This document shows positions 27,851 through 36,849 of a stretch of DNA of 64,000 nt, one piece after another (position 1 is the stretch's first letter; the number at the start of each line of letters is the position of its first letter). Location of the stretch: NCBI RefSeq assembly GCF_029637605.1, contig NZ_CP121261.1, positions 6,076,001 through 6,140,000 on the forward strand, given 5' to 3'. Under the pieces are notes generated by a model that did no database searches, was not told the origin of the DNA, and worked only from the letters and a program-made list of their open reading frames with translations. The position numbers and the translations under genes were made by a program. This stretch comes from Achromobacter spanius. GTDB taxonomy: Bacteria; Pseudomonadota; Gammaproteobacteria; Burkholderiales; Burkholderiaceae_B.

Positions 27851-28333
27851 ATGACCTTGCCTTCCTCGTTGCCTCTCTTTGACTTGCGCCGCAATGCCTT
27901 CGGGCGCCTGGAATTCATCTCCGCCGACGGCGAGACGCACGAAGGGGTCATCCCCGTGCGCGCGTTCCCGATCAGTGAAGCCGGCCGAGGCCTGTCGCTG
28001 GTGACCAGCGACGGCCATGAACTGCTGTGGATCGAACACCTGTCCGACGTGCCGGCGCCGCAGCGCGCCTTGATCGAGGAAGAGCTTGCGGGGCGCGAAT
28101 TCATGCCCGAAATCCGCAAGCTGAGCAGCGTATCCACCTACGCCACGCCCAGCACCTGGAAGGTCGAAACGGACCGCGGCCCGACATCGTTCACGCTGCG
28201 CGGCGAGGAAGACATCCGCCGCCTGAGCCCGCAGACGCTGTTGATTGCCGACAGCCACGGCATCTTCTATCTGGTGCGCGACATCCTGTCCCTGGACAAG
28301 CACAGTCGCAAGCTGCTGGACCGCTTCCTGTAG
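27851..28333 (+). CDS. DUF1854 family protein, cyanophycin-associated
   Basis: A 160-residue soluble protein lying 24 bases after the ABC transporter. It has the DUF1854 features: LFDLRRNAFGRLEFISADGE at the start, VIPVRAFPISEAGRGLSLV in the middle, and a C-terminal region with LSPQTLLIADSHGIFYLVRDI. No catalytic residues are evident. It is repeatedly found with cyanophycin synthetase and this transporter type, so it is likely an accessory factor. Confidence 0.85.
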   Translation: MTLPSSLPLFDLRRNAFGRLEFISADGETHEGVIPVRAFPISEAGRGLSLVTSDGHELLWIEHLSDVPAPQRALIEEELAGREFMPEIRKLSSVSTYATPSTWKVETDRGPTSFTLRGEEDIRRLSPQTLLIADSHGIFYLVRDILSLDKHSRKLLDRFL

Positions 28334-28360
28334 GAGGCAGGCGCGGTGCGGGTACGCGCG

Positions 28361-29491
28361 CTACGCGTTGCCTTTGAACGGCGTATGGGATTCCAATTCG
28401 CCCAGGTAATCCGTGACGGCGGAAGTCTCTTCATCCAGGAAGTTCTGGATGGCTTCGGCAAAGCCCGGGTGCGCCACCCAATGCGCCGACCACGTCGGCG
28501 TGGGCAGCAAGCCGCGCGCCATCTTGTGTTCGCCCTGCGCGCCGCCTTCAAAGCGGTTGATGCCATGCGCGATGCAGTACGCGATGGATTGCATATAGCA
28601 GGTTTCGAAATGCAGTCCGGGCACGTATTCCGTCGCGCCCCAGTAGCGACCGTATAGCGCGTCGCCACCCGCCAGGTTCAAGGCCATCGCCACCGGTTCG
28701 CCTTCACGTTCGGCCAGCACCAGCACGAAGGCGTCGGGTTGTTCGCGGTGCGCGCGCTGGAAGAAATCGCGGTTCAGATACGGGGGGTTGCCATGTTGGA
28801 AGTACGTGCGGCAATAGCAGTCGTAAAAGAAGCCGAGTTCAGCGGGGCCGATCTCGGCGCCGCGCAGCCAGCGGAACGTCACGCCGGCGGCGGCGACTTT
28901 CTTGCGGTCCTGCCGGATTTTCTTGCGCTTGTCGTGGCTCATCATCGCCAGGAAGGCGTCGAAATCCGCATAGCCGGGGTTGGTCCAATGAAACTGCACG
29001 CTCTCGCGCACCATGAACCCCGCGTCGCGCAGCACGCGCATGTCGGCGTCCGACGGAAACAGCACGTGCAGCGACGACACCTTGATTTCCTCGGCGAAGG
29101 CCACCAGGCCACGCGCGAGCGTGGCGCGGTCTTCGTCGTTGGCCGCCAGCAGGCGCGGCCCGGTGACCGGCGTAAACGGAATGGCCGACAGCAGCTTGGG
29201 GTAATAGCGCATGCCGTGGCGCTGAAAGGCGTCAGCCCAGGCGTAGTCGAACACGTACTCGCCGCGCGAATGCGACTTCAGGTAAAGCGGCACGGCCGCC
29301 GCCAGCGCATCGTCGCGCCACAGGGCCAGGTAATGCGGCGCCCATCCCGAGGCCGGCGCGGCGCATTTCGTTTCGTGCAGCGCGCACAGGAACGCATGCC
29401 GTAGAAAGGGTTGATCACCGGCCAAGGCGTCCCAGGCGTGGGCGTCGATGCGGGACAGGTCGGTTTCAATGGTCAGGCGCAGGGAATCCAT
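28361..29491 (-). CDS. FemAB-like N-acetyltransferase, DUF482 / COG3146 family
   Basis: A 376-residue protein of the GNAT-superfamily peptidogalycan-biosynthesis family. Visible family segments are SRIDAHAWDALAGDQPFLRHAFL near the start, FDAFLAMMSHDKRKKIRQDRKKV in the middle and YGRYWGATEYVPGLHFETCYMQ near the end. The substrate is unknown. It is convergent with the DUF1854 gene and divergent from the DUF455 gene, hence probably monocistronic. Confidence 0.8.
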   Translation of the reverse strand: MDSLRLTIETDLSRIDAHAWDALAGDQPFLRHAFLCALHETKCAAPASGWAPHYLALWRDDALAAAVPLYLKSHSRGEYVFDYAWADAFQRHGMRYYPKLLSAIPFTPVTGPRLLAANDEDRATLARGLVAFAEEIKVSSLHVLFPSDADMRVLRDAGFMVRESVQFHWTNPGYADFDAFLAMMSHDKRKKIRQDRKKVAAAGVTFRWLRGAEIGPAELGFFYDCYCRTYFQHGNPPYLNRDFFQRAHREQPDAFVLVLAEREGEPVAMALNLAGGDALYGRYWGATEYVPGLHFETCYMQSIAYCIAHGINRFEGGAQGEHKMARGLLPTPTWSAHWVAHPGFAEAIQNFLDEETSAVTDYLGELESHTPFKGNA

Positions 29492-29586
29492 CCGTGAATG
29501 ATAAAGTCATCGACAGCGCACGGGTTTGAAACCGTGGGCTTTTTCAGGGTTTACGGTGGCATGCGCCACCTGGGATTGAAATCACC

Positions 29587-30432
29587 ATGGACAGCAACAC
29601 AATGCCCGCAATGCCGCGCGGGCACGTCGACGACTGCTTGCGCGGACAGGCGCTGGCGGCGCTGGCCGCGCAGGAATGGCCTGAGAAAATGGCGGCCGTG
29701 CGCGGTATCGCGGATAGCGCGCTGCTGGACTGCCAGCGGGAATTCGCGGCGCCCGCCGGCTTGCCCGGCCGGCCGCAACGCCCGGAACTGGTTGCGCCGG
29801 CCCAGGTCAAGCACCGTTCCATGGCCACGGTCGAGGGCCGCGCGGCATTGCTGCACGCGCTTGCCCACATTGAGTTCAACGCGGTCAATCTGGCATTGGA
29901 CGTTCTGTGGCGTTTTGCCGGCATGCCCGAAACCTTCTATCGGGACTGGCTGCGTGTTGCGCGCGAAGAGGCCTATCACTTCGACCTGCTGCGCCAGCGG
30001 CTGGTGGCCTTGGGACATGCCTACGGCGACTTCCCCGCGCACAACGGTTTGTGGGACATGGCCGAGCGCACCAGCGCGGACTTGCTGGCGCGCCTGGCGC
30101 TGGTGCCGCGTACGCTGGAGGCGCGCGGGCTGGATGCCTCGCCCATGATCCGCAACAAATTGGCCGGGGCGGGCGACGCGGAAAGCGCGGCCATCGTCGA
30201 CATCATTCTGCGCGACGAGATCGGGCATGTCGCCATCGGCAACCAATGGTTCAAGCACCTGTGCGCGCAAGCGGGCAAGGAGCCCGTGGCGTGTTACGCC
30301 GAGCTGGCGCAACGCTATGGCGCGCCCCGGTTGCGCGGCCCGTTCAATCTTGAAGCGCGCCGCGCGGCGGGGTTCGACGACGCCGAATTGGCCGCGTTGC
30401 AAGCTGATCAGCCGGAAGTGAATAGCCGATGA
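29587..30432 (+). CDS. DUF455 family ferritin-like protein
   Basis: A 281-residue helical protein with a di-metal ferritin-like core: carboxylate/His pairs in LAHIEFNAV, EEAYHF and RDEIGHVAIG. These are the ExxH-type ligands of the MiaE/DUF455 ferritin-like clan. The substrate is unknown. The stop overlaps the start of the MOSC gene by 4 bases (ATGA), so the two are co-translated. The start ATG at 29587 gives a protein of normal family length. Confidence 0.8.
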   Translation: MDSNTMPAMPRGHVDDCLRGQALAALAAQEWPEKMAAVRGIADSALLDCQREFAAPAGLPGRPQRPELVAPAQVKHRSMATVEGRAALLHALAHIEFNAVNLALDVLWRFAGMPETFYRDWLRVAREEAYHFDLLRQRLVALGHAYGDFPAHNGLWDMAERTSADLLARLALVPRTLEARGLDASPMIRNKLAGAGDAESAAIVDIILRDEIGHVAIGNQWFKHLCAQAGKEPVACYAELAQRYGAPRLRGPFNLEARRAAGFDDAELAALQADQPEVNSR

Positions 30433-31142
30433 CACCCATCACCATTGATGCCCTGCTGACGGGCACGGTGCGCCCGCTGGGGGATTCCGGCCGCGATAGC
30501 GGCATCGACAAGCATCCCGTGGCCGAGCGCTTGTGGCTAGGCGCCGAAGGCCTGCGCGGCGACGAACAAGCCGACCGCCGCTTTCATGGCGGCCCGGAAA
30601 AGGCGCTGCACCATTACGCCCGTGACCACTATCCGGCGTGGCGCGCCGAGCTGGGCGCGCGTGCCGTGCTGGATGCCCCGGGTGCGTTCGGCGAGAACAT
30701 TTCCACCACCGGGCTGACCGAGGCGGATGTCTGCGTGGGCGATGTCTTTTGTGTCGGCACGGCGCTGGTCCAGGTGTCGCAGGCACGCCAACCGTGCTGG
30801 AAGCTGGACCATCGATTCGGCCAGCGCGGCATGGCGGCGCGCGTGCAATCAAGCGGCATGACCGGCTGGTACTACCGGGTGCTGCAAGCGGGCTGGTTAT
30901 GCGCGGGCGATGCGCTGGCCCTGCGTGAGCGGCCCCACCCGCAATGGCCGTTGTCCCGCGTGCAAGACATTCTGAACCGGCGCGTGCTGGATGCGGACGT
31001 GCTGCACGCCCTGGCCACGATGCCCGAGCTGTCGCCAAATTGGCGCGCGCTGTTCGAGAAGCGCGCGCAGGCGGGGCAGGTGGAAGATTGGACCCGACGA
31101 CTGGAAGGCGACGCCGCGCTTTCAGCACCCAAGGAACGTTGA
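30429..31142 (+). CDS. MOSC-domain protein, YiiM-like
   Basis: A 237-residue protein with a MOSC domain, likely binding a molybdenum cofactor through the conserved Cys in ARQPCWKLDHRFG. The N-terminal part (GLRGDEQADRRFHGGPEKALHHY) and the C-terminal three-helix segment (LSRVQDILNRRVLDADVL) match YiiM, which detoxifies N-hydroxylated bases such as 6-hydroxylaminopurine. It starts inside the DUF455 stop and is followed directly by the transglycosylase gene. Confidence 0.85.
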   Translation: MTPITIDALLTGTVRPLGDSGRDSGIDKHPVAERLWLGAEGLRGDEQADRRFHGGPEKALHHYARDHYPAWRAELGARAVLDAPGAFGENISTTGLTEADVCVGDVFCVGTALVQVSQARQPCWKLDHRFGQRGMAARVQSSGMTGWYYRVLQAGWLCAGDALALRERPHPQWPLSRVQDILNRRVLDADVLHALATMPELSPNWRALFEKRAQAGQVEDWTRRLEGDAALSAPKER

Positions 31143-31144
31143 AC

Positions 31145-31204
31145 ATGAAGCATCCCCGCATGAAGTATTCAGGCATGAAGTTCCCCGGCATGAAACACCC
31201 GTAT
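31145..31204 (+). repeat. Four 15-bp tandem repeats at the start of the transglycosylase gene
   Basis: Units of 15 bases, each beginning ATGAAG or ATGAAA, at 31145, 31160, 31175 and 31190. Each encodes MK followed by three variable residues, so each carries its own potential start codon in the same frame. Confidence 0.75.
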
Positions 31205-32431
31205 CGCGCTGGAAAGCAGCTCCTGTCCCTGGCGCTTTGCAGCGCCGCGCTGGCATGGCCGGCGGCGGCGCAGGCCGCGGACGCCTACGCCACCTGCCTG
31301 TCGCAGTTGCGCGGCCCGGCGCAGAAAGCGGGCGTGTCCGCGTCCACCTTCGAGACGCATACGGCCGGGCTGTCGCCCGATATGACGGTCATTGATCTGC
31401 TGGATGCGCAGCCCGAATTCAAGACGCCCATCTGGGACTACATGGCGGGTCTGGTGGACGACGAGCGGGTGGCGGACGGCCAGGCGGGCATGGCGCGCTG
31501 GCAAGCGGAGCTGGCGCGCGCCGCCTCGCGCTACAACGTCGACCCGGCCACCATCGCGGCGGTGTGGGGCGTGGAAAGCAATTTCGGCCGCACACTCGGT
31601 GGCCGGCCCTTGTTGACGTCCTTGTCCACGCTGTCGTGCTTTGGCCGGCGGCAAGCGTATTTCCGGGGCGAATTCTTCGCCACCTTGAAAATCATCCAGG
31701 ACGAGCACATCGCACCGGAACGGCTGGTGGGTTCCTGGGCCGGCGCCTTTGGTCAAACGCAATTCATGCCGTCCACCTATCTGCGGCTGGCCGTTGATTT
31801 CGATGGCGACGGCCGCCGCGACCTGGTCGATAGCGTGCCTGACGCGCTGGCCTCCACCGCCAATTTCCTGAAGCGCGCGGGCTGGAATCCGCAATTGGCC
31901 TGGGGCTATGAGGTGCGTCTTCCCGCCGGACTGAACACGGCGGGGGCGGGGCGCAAGAACAAGCGTCCGATGTCGGCATGGGTCAAGCAGGGCGTGACGC
32001 GCGTGGACGGACAGGCCTTGCCCGGGGGCGAGACGCCCGCCGGCCTGTTGTTGCCGGCGGGCAGGAAGGGACCGGCGTTTTTGGTCACGCGCAATTTCGA
32101 TGCGCTGTATTCCTATAACGCCGCGGAAAGCTATGCGCTGGCCATCGCCCATCTGTCTGACCGGCTGCGTGGCGGTGGGCCGCTGGTCCAACCCTGGCCG
32201 ACGGACGACCCGGGCTTGTCCCGGGCGGAACGGCGCGAGTTGCAGCGCCTCTTGATCGCCAAAGGCTATGAGCTGGGTGAACCCGATGGCATGGTCGGCA
32301 CCCGCACGCGCCAGGCCTTGCAGGCCGCGCAGCGCGAGCTGGGCATGCCCGCGGACGGGCGGGCGGGGCAGAAGGCGCTACAGGCGCTGCGGGCTTCAGC
32401 CTCGGCCCCTACCTCAGCCACACCGCGCTGA
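31145..32431 (+). CDS. Lytic murein transglycosylase, MltB family with peptidoglycan-binding domain
   Basis: A 428-residue exported enzyme that cleaves the glycan strand, leaving 1,6-anhydromuramic ends. Catalytic Glu144 lies in VWGVESNFGR; GQTQFMPSTYL is the second hallmark. A PG_binding_1 domain ends the protein (about 360-420). A signal peptide ends near AQA (about residue 45). The first 20 residues consist of four MKxxx pentads encoded by 15-bp DNA repeats, each starting with ATG (31145, 31160, 31175, 31190). AAGGA, 9 bases before 31145, favours the first ATG. Confidence 0.9.
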   Translation: MKHPRMKYSGMKFPGMKHPYRAGKQLLSLALCSAALAWPAAAQAADAYATCLSQLRGPAQKAGVSASTFETHTAGLSPDMTVIDLLDAQPEFKTPIWDYMAGLVDDERVADGQAGMARWQAELARAASRYNVDPATIAAVWGVESNFGRTLGGRPLLTSLSTLSCFGRRQAYFRGEFFATLKIIQDEHIAPERLVGSWAGAFGQTQFMPSTYLRLAVDFDGDGRRDLVDSVPDALASTANFLKRAGWNPQLAWGYEVRLPAGLNTAGAGRKNKRPMSAWVKQGVTRVDGQALPGGETPAGLLLPAGRKGPAFLVTRNFDALYSYNAAESYALAIAHLSDRLRGGGPLVQPWPTDDPGLSRAERRELQRLLIAKGYELGEPDGMVGTRTRQALQAAQRELGMPADGRAGQKALQALRASASAPTSATPR

Positions 32432-32549
32432 CCGCCCCGGCCGCCAGATTTACAAGTTTTGCAAAGATCCGGCGCCAGGTAACCACCCTGACACGCGCGA
32501 CGCCAGCCAGGGCCCTATACTGGTTTTCCCACTTTTCAGGAGCACGGCG

Positions 32550-32963
32550 ATGAGCCTGTTGGATACCTTGGCCTCGATGGCCGGCGGCGGTCAGCAAGGA
32601 GGCTCGGCGTCGCTGCTGCCGGCGCTGATCGAGCAATTGAACAAATACCCGGGTGGCCTTAGTGGCCTGATCGCCAGCTTTCAGAAAGGCGGCTTGAGCG
32701 AAGTTGTGGCGTCTTGGGTAGGCCCGGGCCAGAACTTGCCCGTCAGCGCCGACCAGTTGGGTTCCGTGCTGGACCCCGGCGTCGTCAACGAGCTGTCCGC
32801 CAAGACCGGGCAGGACACCGATTCGGTGCTGGCTTCGCTGTCTTCGCTGCTGCCGCAATTGGTGGACAAGGCCACGCCGGAAGGCGAAGTGCAACCTGGC
32901 CAACAGTTCAACCCGACCGATCTGCTGGCGTCGCTGTCCGGCATGTTCGGCAACCGCGGCTAA
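32550..32963 (+). CDS. YidB family protein (DUF937)
   Basis: A 137-residue protein of the YidB/DUF937 family: MSLLDTLASMAGG, LLPALIEQLNKYPGGLSGLIASF and VASWVGPGQNLPVSADQL are the usual landmarks. The start ATG at 32550 has an AGGAG ribosome site upstream. Function is unknown; it is a frequent small protein in proteobacteria. It sits between the transglycosylase gene and the DUF4434 gene. Confidence 0.85.
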   Translation: MSLLDTLASMAGGGQQGGSASLLPALIEQLNKYPGGLSGLIASFQKGGLSEVVASWVGPGQNLPVSADQLGSVLDPGVVNELSAKTGQDTDSVLASLSSLLPQLVDKATPEGEVQPGQQFNPTDLLASLSGMFGNRG

Positions 32964-32983
32964 GGGCGGCACGGGGCTTTCCC

Positions 32984-33973
32984 CTGACGTACCGTCTGCT
33001 TCCATCCTCCTCGCGCCGGCGCCTGCTTCAGGCGCTGGCGCTTGGCGCGTTGGCGCCCTTGGTCGCCTGCGCGCCGCCCCTGTCCTTGAACGCCACCTTC
33101 CTGCAATTGTGGCGCAGCCACCTGGACCTGAGCCCCGATGACTGGCGTGTGCGCTTGTCGGCCTATCGCCGTTTGGGATGTCGCGAGATCTTCCTGCAAT
33201 GGGTGGGCCTGCAAGGTGGCCGGCCGGACGATTGGATGGCGTCCGACGCCGTCCTGCGCATGATCTTTGACGAGGCCGAGCACCAAGGCCTGGGCGTGCA
33301 TGTGGGCCTGCCCTATGACCAGCGCTGGTGGGACGTGCTGGCCAAGTCGGATCAAGCGGCGCTGACTGCCTATCTGGACCAGACGCGGGCTCGCGGCGTG
33401 GCGTACATGCAGGCCGCATCCTGGCCCAAGCGCAGAGCCTTTCGCGGTTGGTATGTGCCTTACGAGCTGGAGCAATACAACTGGGCATCCGCCGAAAGGC
33501 AGGCGCTGTTGATGCCCTGGCTGGATGCCTACTCACGCACGGCGCAGGCCACCAGCCCGGGTGTGCCCTGCATATCGACCTACTATTCCCGCCTGCCTGG
33601 CGAGGGGTCATTGGCGAAGCTGTGGAGCGGCATCCTGGACCGAGTACGCATCCACCCGATGATCCAGGACGGCGTGGGCGTGGCCGGCTTGGCCAACTAC
33701 CAATCGCTTGCCCCCTTGCATGACATGCTGCTGGCGCGGCGCGCCTCGTTCGACTTGATCCTGGAATTGTTCGAAGAGCTGCCTTCGGGCAGTACGGACA
33801 GCTCCACCTTCAAGGCGCGCTCGGCGGATTTCGATCGCGTCGAACAGCAATGGGAGGTGGCTCGCGGCTACGGCGCCAAGCGGGTGGTGGCGTTTGCGAT
33901 AGACCCTTGGGTGATCGACAACACGCCCGAGGCGCGGGCACTGATGCAAGCCTGGTTGGCGGCGCGCGTTTGA
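32984..33973 (+). CDS. DUF4434 domain lipoprotein (TIM-barrel, putative glycoside hydrolase)
   Basis: A protein of about 329 residues beginning with SSSRRRLLQALALGALAPLVAC, a twin-Arg-like basic start with a lipobox, followed by a DUF4434-type TIM-barrel (FLQLWRSHLDLSPDDW; REIFLQWVGLQGG; SFDLILELFEELPSG). I see no ATG, GTG or TTG in frame that keeps the signal peptide. CTG at 32984 is the nearest possible start, and I use it with reserve. It is convergent with the polysaccharide operon nfrBA-bcsB-wecB and could act on that glycan; this is inference from position. Confidence 0.7.
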   Translation: MTYRLLPSSSRRRLLQALALGALAPLVACAPPLSLNATFLQLWRSHLDLSPDDWRVRLSAYRRLGCREIFLQWVGLQGGRPDDWMASDAVLRMIFDEAEHQGLGVHVGLPYDQRWWDVLAKSDQAALTAYLDQTRARGVAYMQAASWPKRRAFRGWYVPYELEQYNWASAERQALLMPWLDAYSRTAQATSPGVPCISTYYSRLPGEGSLAKLWSGILDRVRIHPMIQDGVGVAGLANYQSLAPLHDMLLARRASFDLILELFEELPSGSTDSSTFKARSADFDRVEQQWEVARGYGAKRVVAFAIDPWVIDNTPEARALMQAWLAARV

Positions 33974-34020
33974 GGCCTGCCGGGCAGGGCGGCAACGCCC
34001 GCGCGCGGTCAGTACGGATG

Positions 34021-36849
34021 TCAGTACGACAGGGTCAGGTTGATGAACAGGCCGCGCGCCCGGTCGGCTGAGCCTCCGCCGATGTTGAAGCGGTACTGCG
34101 TGGTCAGGTCCAGATAAGACCGTGGCGCGTTGTAGTGGTCTTCTCGGAACCAGTAACGCACGTTGACGCCAGGCCCGGCGCCCAGCGACCACGATGAGCC
34201 GTTGCCTAACTGGTCGACGCTGAACGACTCGCCCTGAAAATTGGCGGATGCTCGGTTTTTATTCCACAGCCAGTCCGCGCCCACCACCGCATAGGGAAAG
34301 AGCACCAGCCGGTCGCTGATGGCGTCCATGCGATAGCTGCGGCCCACGCGCAATTCACCAGCGCCGAACGCCTGGTCGCGCTTCATGCGGCCAGAGACCT
34401 TTTCGCTGTCTTCGCCCGTGACGTTGTCGCGCAACCAGAATTTCGCGGGCATGTCCTGCCAGGAATAGCCGGCCTGCAGATAGCCTTCCATGGTGAACCA
34501 GTCGGGCCGGTCGATGCGCAGCGTCGTGCCTTCGTACAGGCCGTAGGTGACGTAGGCCAGCCAGGCGCCGTTGTCGGCGGTGGTTTCGTAGTGCGGCGAT
34601 TGGTTGGTCTGATTCAAGGCGCAGCGCAAGGCGGCGGGCGCGGGGGCAAAGGTGCCGCGGCGGGTGGCGGTGCCCAGGTTGAACTGGCGTTCGATGCCGA
34701 ACGTCAGCCCCACGTCGGTGGATGGCGTGAAGCGCATGCCCAGGGATCCGATCGTGGTGGGAAAGCCGGCGATGCCTTTGTTGCGGGTTTCGGCGACATC
34801 GATGCTGCCCCCGCAAGGGTCGGCCACGGTCTGGCCCGTGGTGGTGCCGCCGTTGTCATAAAGCGTATTGGAAACGCGCCCATACAGTTCGAAGGTCTGC
34901 GTAGCGGAGTTCATGAAATCCGCGGGACGCCAGAAGATCTCGGCCGTGCTGAAGATGGCGTCGCCCGGCACAGTGATGGCCGCACCGCCCAAGCCCGACG
35001 ATGCTGGCCGCGCGCCGCGATAGCCGGCGGAAACGTAGCCGCCCCATTCACGCGACAGTTCGCCGATGCCGCTGCGGGTGTCAAAGCGCTGTTGCGGCGT
35101 CAGGGCCAGCTTGCCGGCATCGGCTTCATCGATAGCCTGCTTCAAGTTGTCGACCGCACCGCGCTTGTCGCCCGCGCCGGCTCGCGCGTAGCCTTCGTCC
35201 AGTATTACGGTGGGTGGCGCTTTGCCGGTGGCGCGCGCGGCCTCGAAATCCCGCAGCGCAAGCGCGGGCTGCCTCATGCGTTGATACAGATAGCCCCGCT
35301 GCATCAGCAGCGTGGGGTCGTCAGGCTGGGCCTCCAGCGCTTTGCTCATGCGTTGATCTGCCTCGACCAATTCGGCACCCTTGCCGGCCGCCAGCGTGGT
35401 CGTCAACAGGCGTTGGTACTCCTGGTTTTCGGGTTCTTGCGCGACTGCCTGGCGGGCCTGGGCGATGGCTTCGGCATACTCTTCCCGCGCGTAGGCGGCG
35501 TAGGCCAGCGCGGCAGGGCCGCCATTGCCGGCGGTGTCGGACGGCAGCAATTGGCAAACAGTGCCGGCAGGCGTGTCGCGGCAGTCCTGCACCGGCGCGG
35601 GGTAGTTGCCTAGCGTCAAGGTGGCGGGCACGGCGGGGCGGGAGCGCGCGCGTTTTATCCGTGCATCGGCCGCGTTGTCCTGTTGGCCCAAGGGTTCCAG
35701 CAAGGCCAACGCGCGCGCATTCTCGCCGGCCGCCAACGCCGCGTCGGCGGCAAGCAGGCGGATGTTGCGGCGTTGGGCACCGTCTTGCAAACCTTGCTTG
35801 AGTGCGGCGTCAAAGTCCGCATTCGCCAAAGTAGTCTTGCCCTGGCGTTGGCGCAGATAGCCGCGCATGACAAGCGCCGTGGCGTTGCCGTTGTCTTGTG
35901 TGATGGCGTCGGTGGCGGCCGCTTCGGCAGCGGCCAATTGGTCGTCCAGCATCAGGGCGTTGATCAACAGCAAGCGGTGGCTGGCGGTGTCGGGCGCCAG
36001 GGCCACGGCTTGGCGCGCCAGCGGCACGGCGTCGTCCGGGCGGTTGGCGCTTAGCGCCTGGTACGCCGCGTCAGCCTGCTTGGCGGCCATGCGCGTATTC
36101 ATCGTCTGGCGACGGGTGGCCAGCTCTTTCTTGTTGGGGGCGCCCAGCGCAATCGCCTTGTCGGCGGCGGCTTCGGCCTGTGCGTACTGGTTCTGGGCTT
36201 CCAGCGCGTCCAGCCACAGCATGGCCCAGGCGCCTTGCTTGGGATCCATGCGAAAGGCCTGTTCGGCGCCACGCGCGGCAGCGGCGTAGTCGCCGCGCTT
36301 GTAGTCGGCGTAGGCGCGGGTGGCGATGGGGTAAGCGCGGCTGTAGGCAGAGGCGGGTCGGGAGGCGGGCGGGGTCGGTGTCGCAGTGGGTTTTGCGGTG
36401 GATGTGGCGGTGGTGGGGGGTGTTGTGGTGGATGTGGTGGCGGGTGTGGTGATTGTGGCGGTCGGTGTCACCGGCGTGACGGCCGGGCTGGGCGCGGGGC
36501 GCAGGTTGGCGCGGGCCTGCCGCAATGCGGGCGTATCCACCCCTTCCTTGACGGCGTTGGTGGCGGCCTGTTCAGCCTCTTTCATCTTTCCCTGCTTTTG
36601 CAGCGCGTAGATCAGCAGCAGGTGCAGCCGTTCCACGTCGGGTCGCAACACGATGGCCGACTCTGCCTGCTGCGCGGCCAGCTCGTACTTGCCTGCGTCG
36701 AAATTCTTGTAGGCCTCTTCGGCGAAGCGGTACGCCGCGCCTTCCAGCGGGGCCTCGGTCTTCGCTGCCGTCTGTGCCGTGGCGGACGGGGCTGTCCACA
36801 CGCAGGCCAGCGCGGCGGACAGGATGAGCGAGCGGGTCAGCGGGGTCAT
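34021..36849 (-). CDS. nfrA: NfrA-like outer membrane protein (TPR plus beta-barrel)
   Basis: A 942-residue protein with a signal peptide (LSAALACVWTAPSATAQ). The first ~600 residues are TPR-like repeats. A Thr/Pro-rich linker lies at about residues 122-160. The C-terminal third resembles the phage N4 adsorption protein A barrel region and ends in FINLTLSY, an aromatic-ending last strand. In E. coli NfrA exports a c-di-GMP-controlled surface glycan across the outer membrane and is the N4 receptor component. It overlaps nfrB by 4 bases and is the last gene of the operon. Confidence 0.85.
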   Translation of the reverse strand: MTPLTRSLILSAALACVWTAPSATAQTAAKTEAPLEGAAYRFAEEAYKNFDAGKYELAAQQAESAIVLRPDVERLHLLLIYALQKQGKMKEAEQAATNAVKEGVDTPALRQARANLRPAPSPAVTPVTPTATITTPATTSTTTPPTTATSTAKPTATPTPPASRPASAYSRAYPIATRAYADYKRGDYAAAARGAEQAFRMDPKQGAWAMLWLDALEAQNQYAQAEAAADKAIALGAPNKKELATRRQTMNTRMAAKQADAAYQALSANRPDDAVPLARQAVALAPDTASHRLLLINALMLDDQLAAAEAAATDAITQDNGNATALVMRGYLRQRQGKTTLANADFDAALKQGLQDGAQRRNIRLLAADAALAAGENARALALLEPLGQQDNAADARIKRARSRPAVPATLTLGNYPAPVQDCRDTPAGTVCQLLPSDTAGNGGPAALAYAAYAREEYAEAIAQARQAVAQEPENQEYQRLLTTTLAAGKGAELVEADQRMSKALEAQPDDPTLLMQRGYLYQRMRQPALALRDFEAARATGKAPPTVILDEGYARAGAGDKRGAVDNLKQAIDEADAGKLALTPQQRFDTRSGIGELSREWGGYVSAGYRGARPASSGLGGAAITVPGDAIFSTAEIFWRPADFMNSATQTFELYGRVSNTLYDNGGTTTGQTVADPCGGSIDVAETRNKGIAGFPTTIGSLGMRFTPSTDVGLTFGIERQFNLGTATRRGTFAPAPAALRCALNQTNQSPHYETTADNGAWLAYVTYGLYEGTTLRIDRPDWFTMEGYLQAGYSWQDMPAKFWLRDNVTGEDSEKVSGRMKRDQAFGAGELRVGRSYRMDAISDRLVLFPYAVVGADWLWNKNRASANFQGESFSVDQLGNGSSWSLGAGPGVNVRYWFREDHYNAPRSYLDLTTQYRFNIGGGSADRARGLFINLTLSY

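Noticed and set aside
26231..28303. 690-codon minus-strand ORF opposite the ABC transporter
   Set aside because: Shadow of the ABC transporter and DUF1854 genes, whose motifs are clear.
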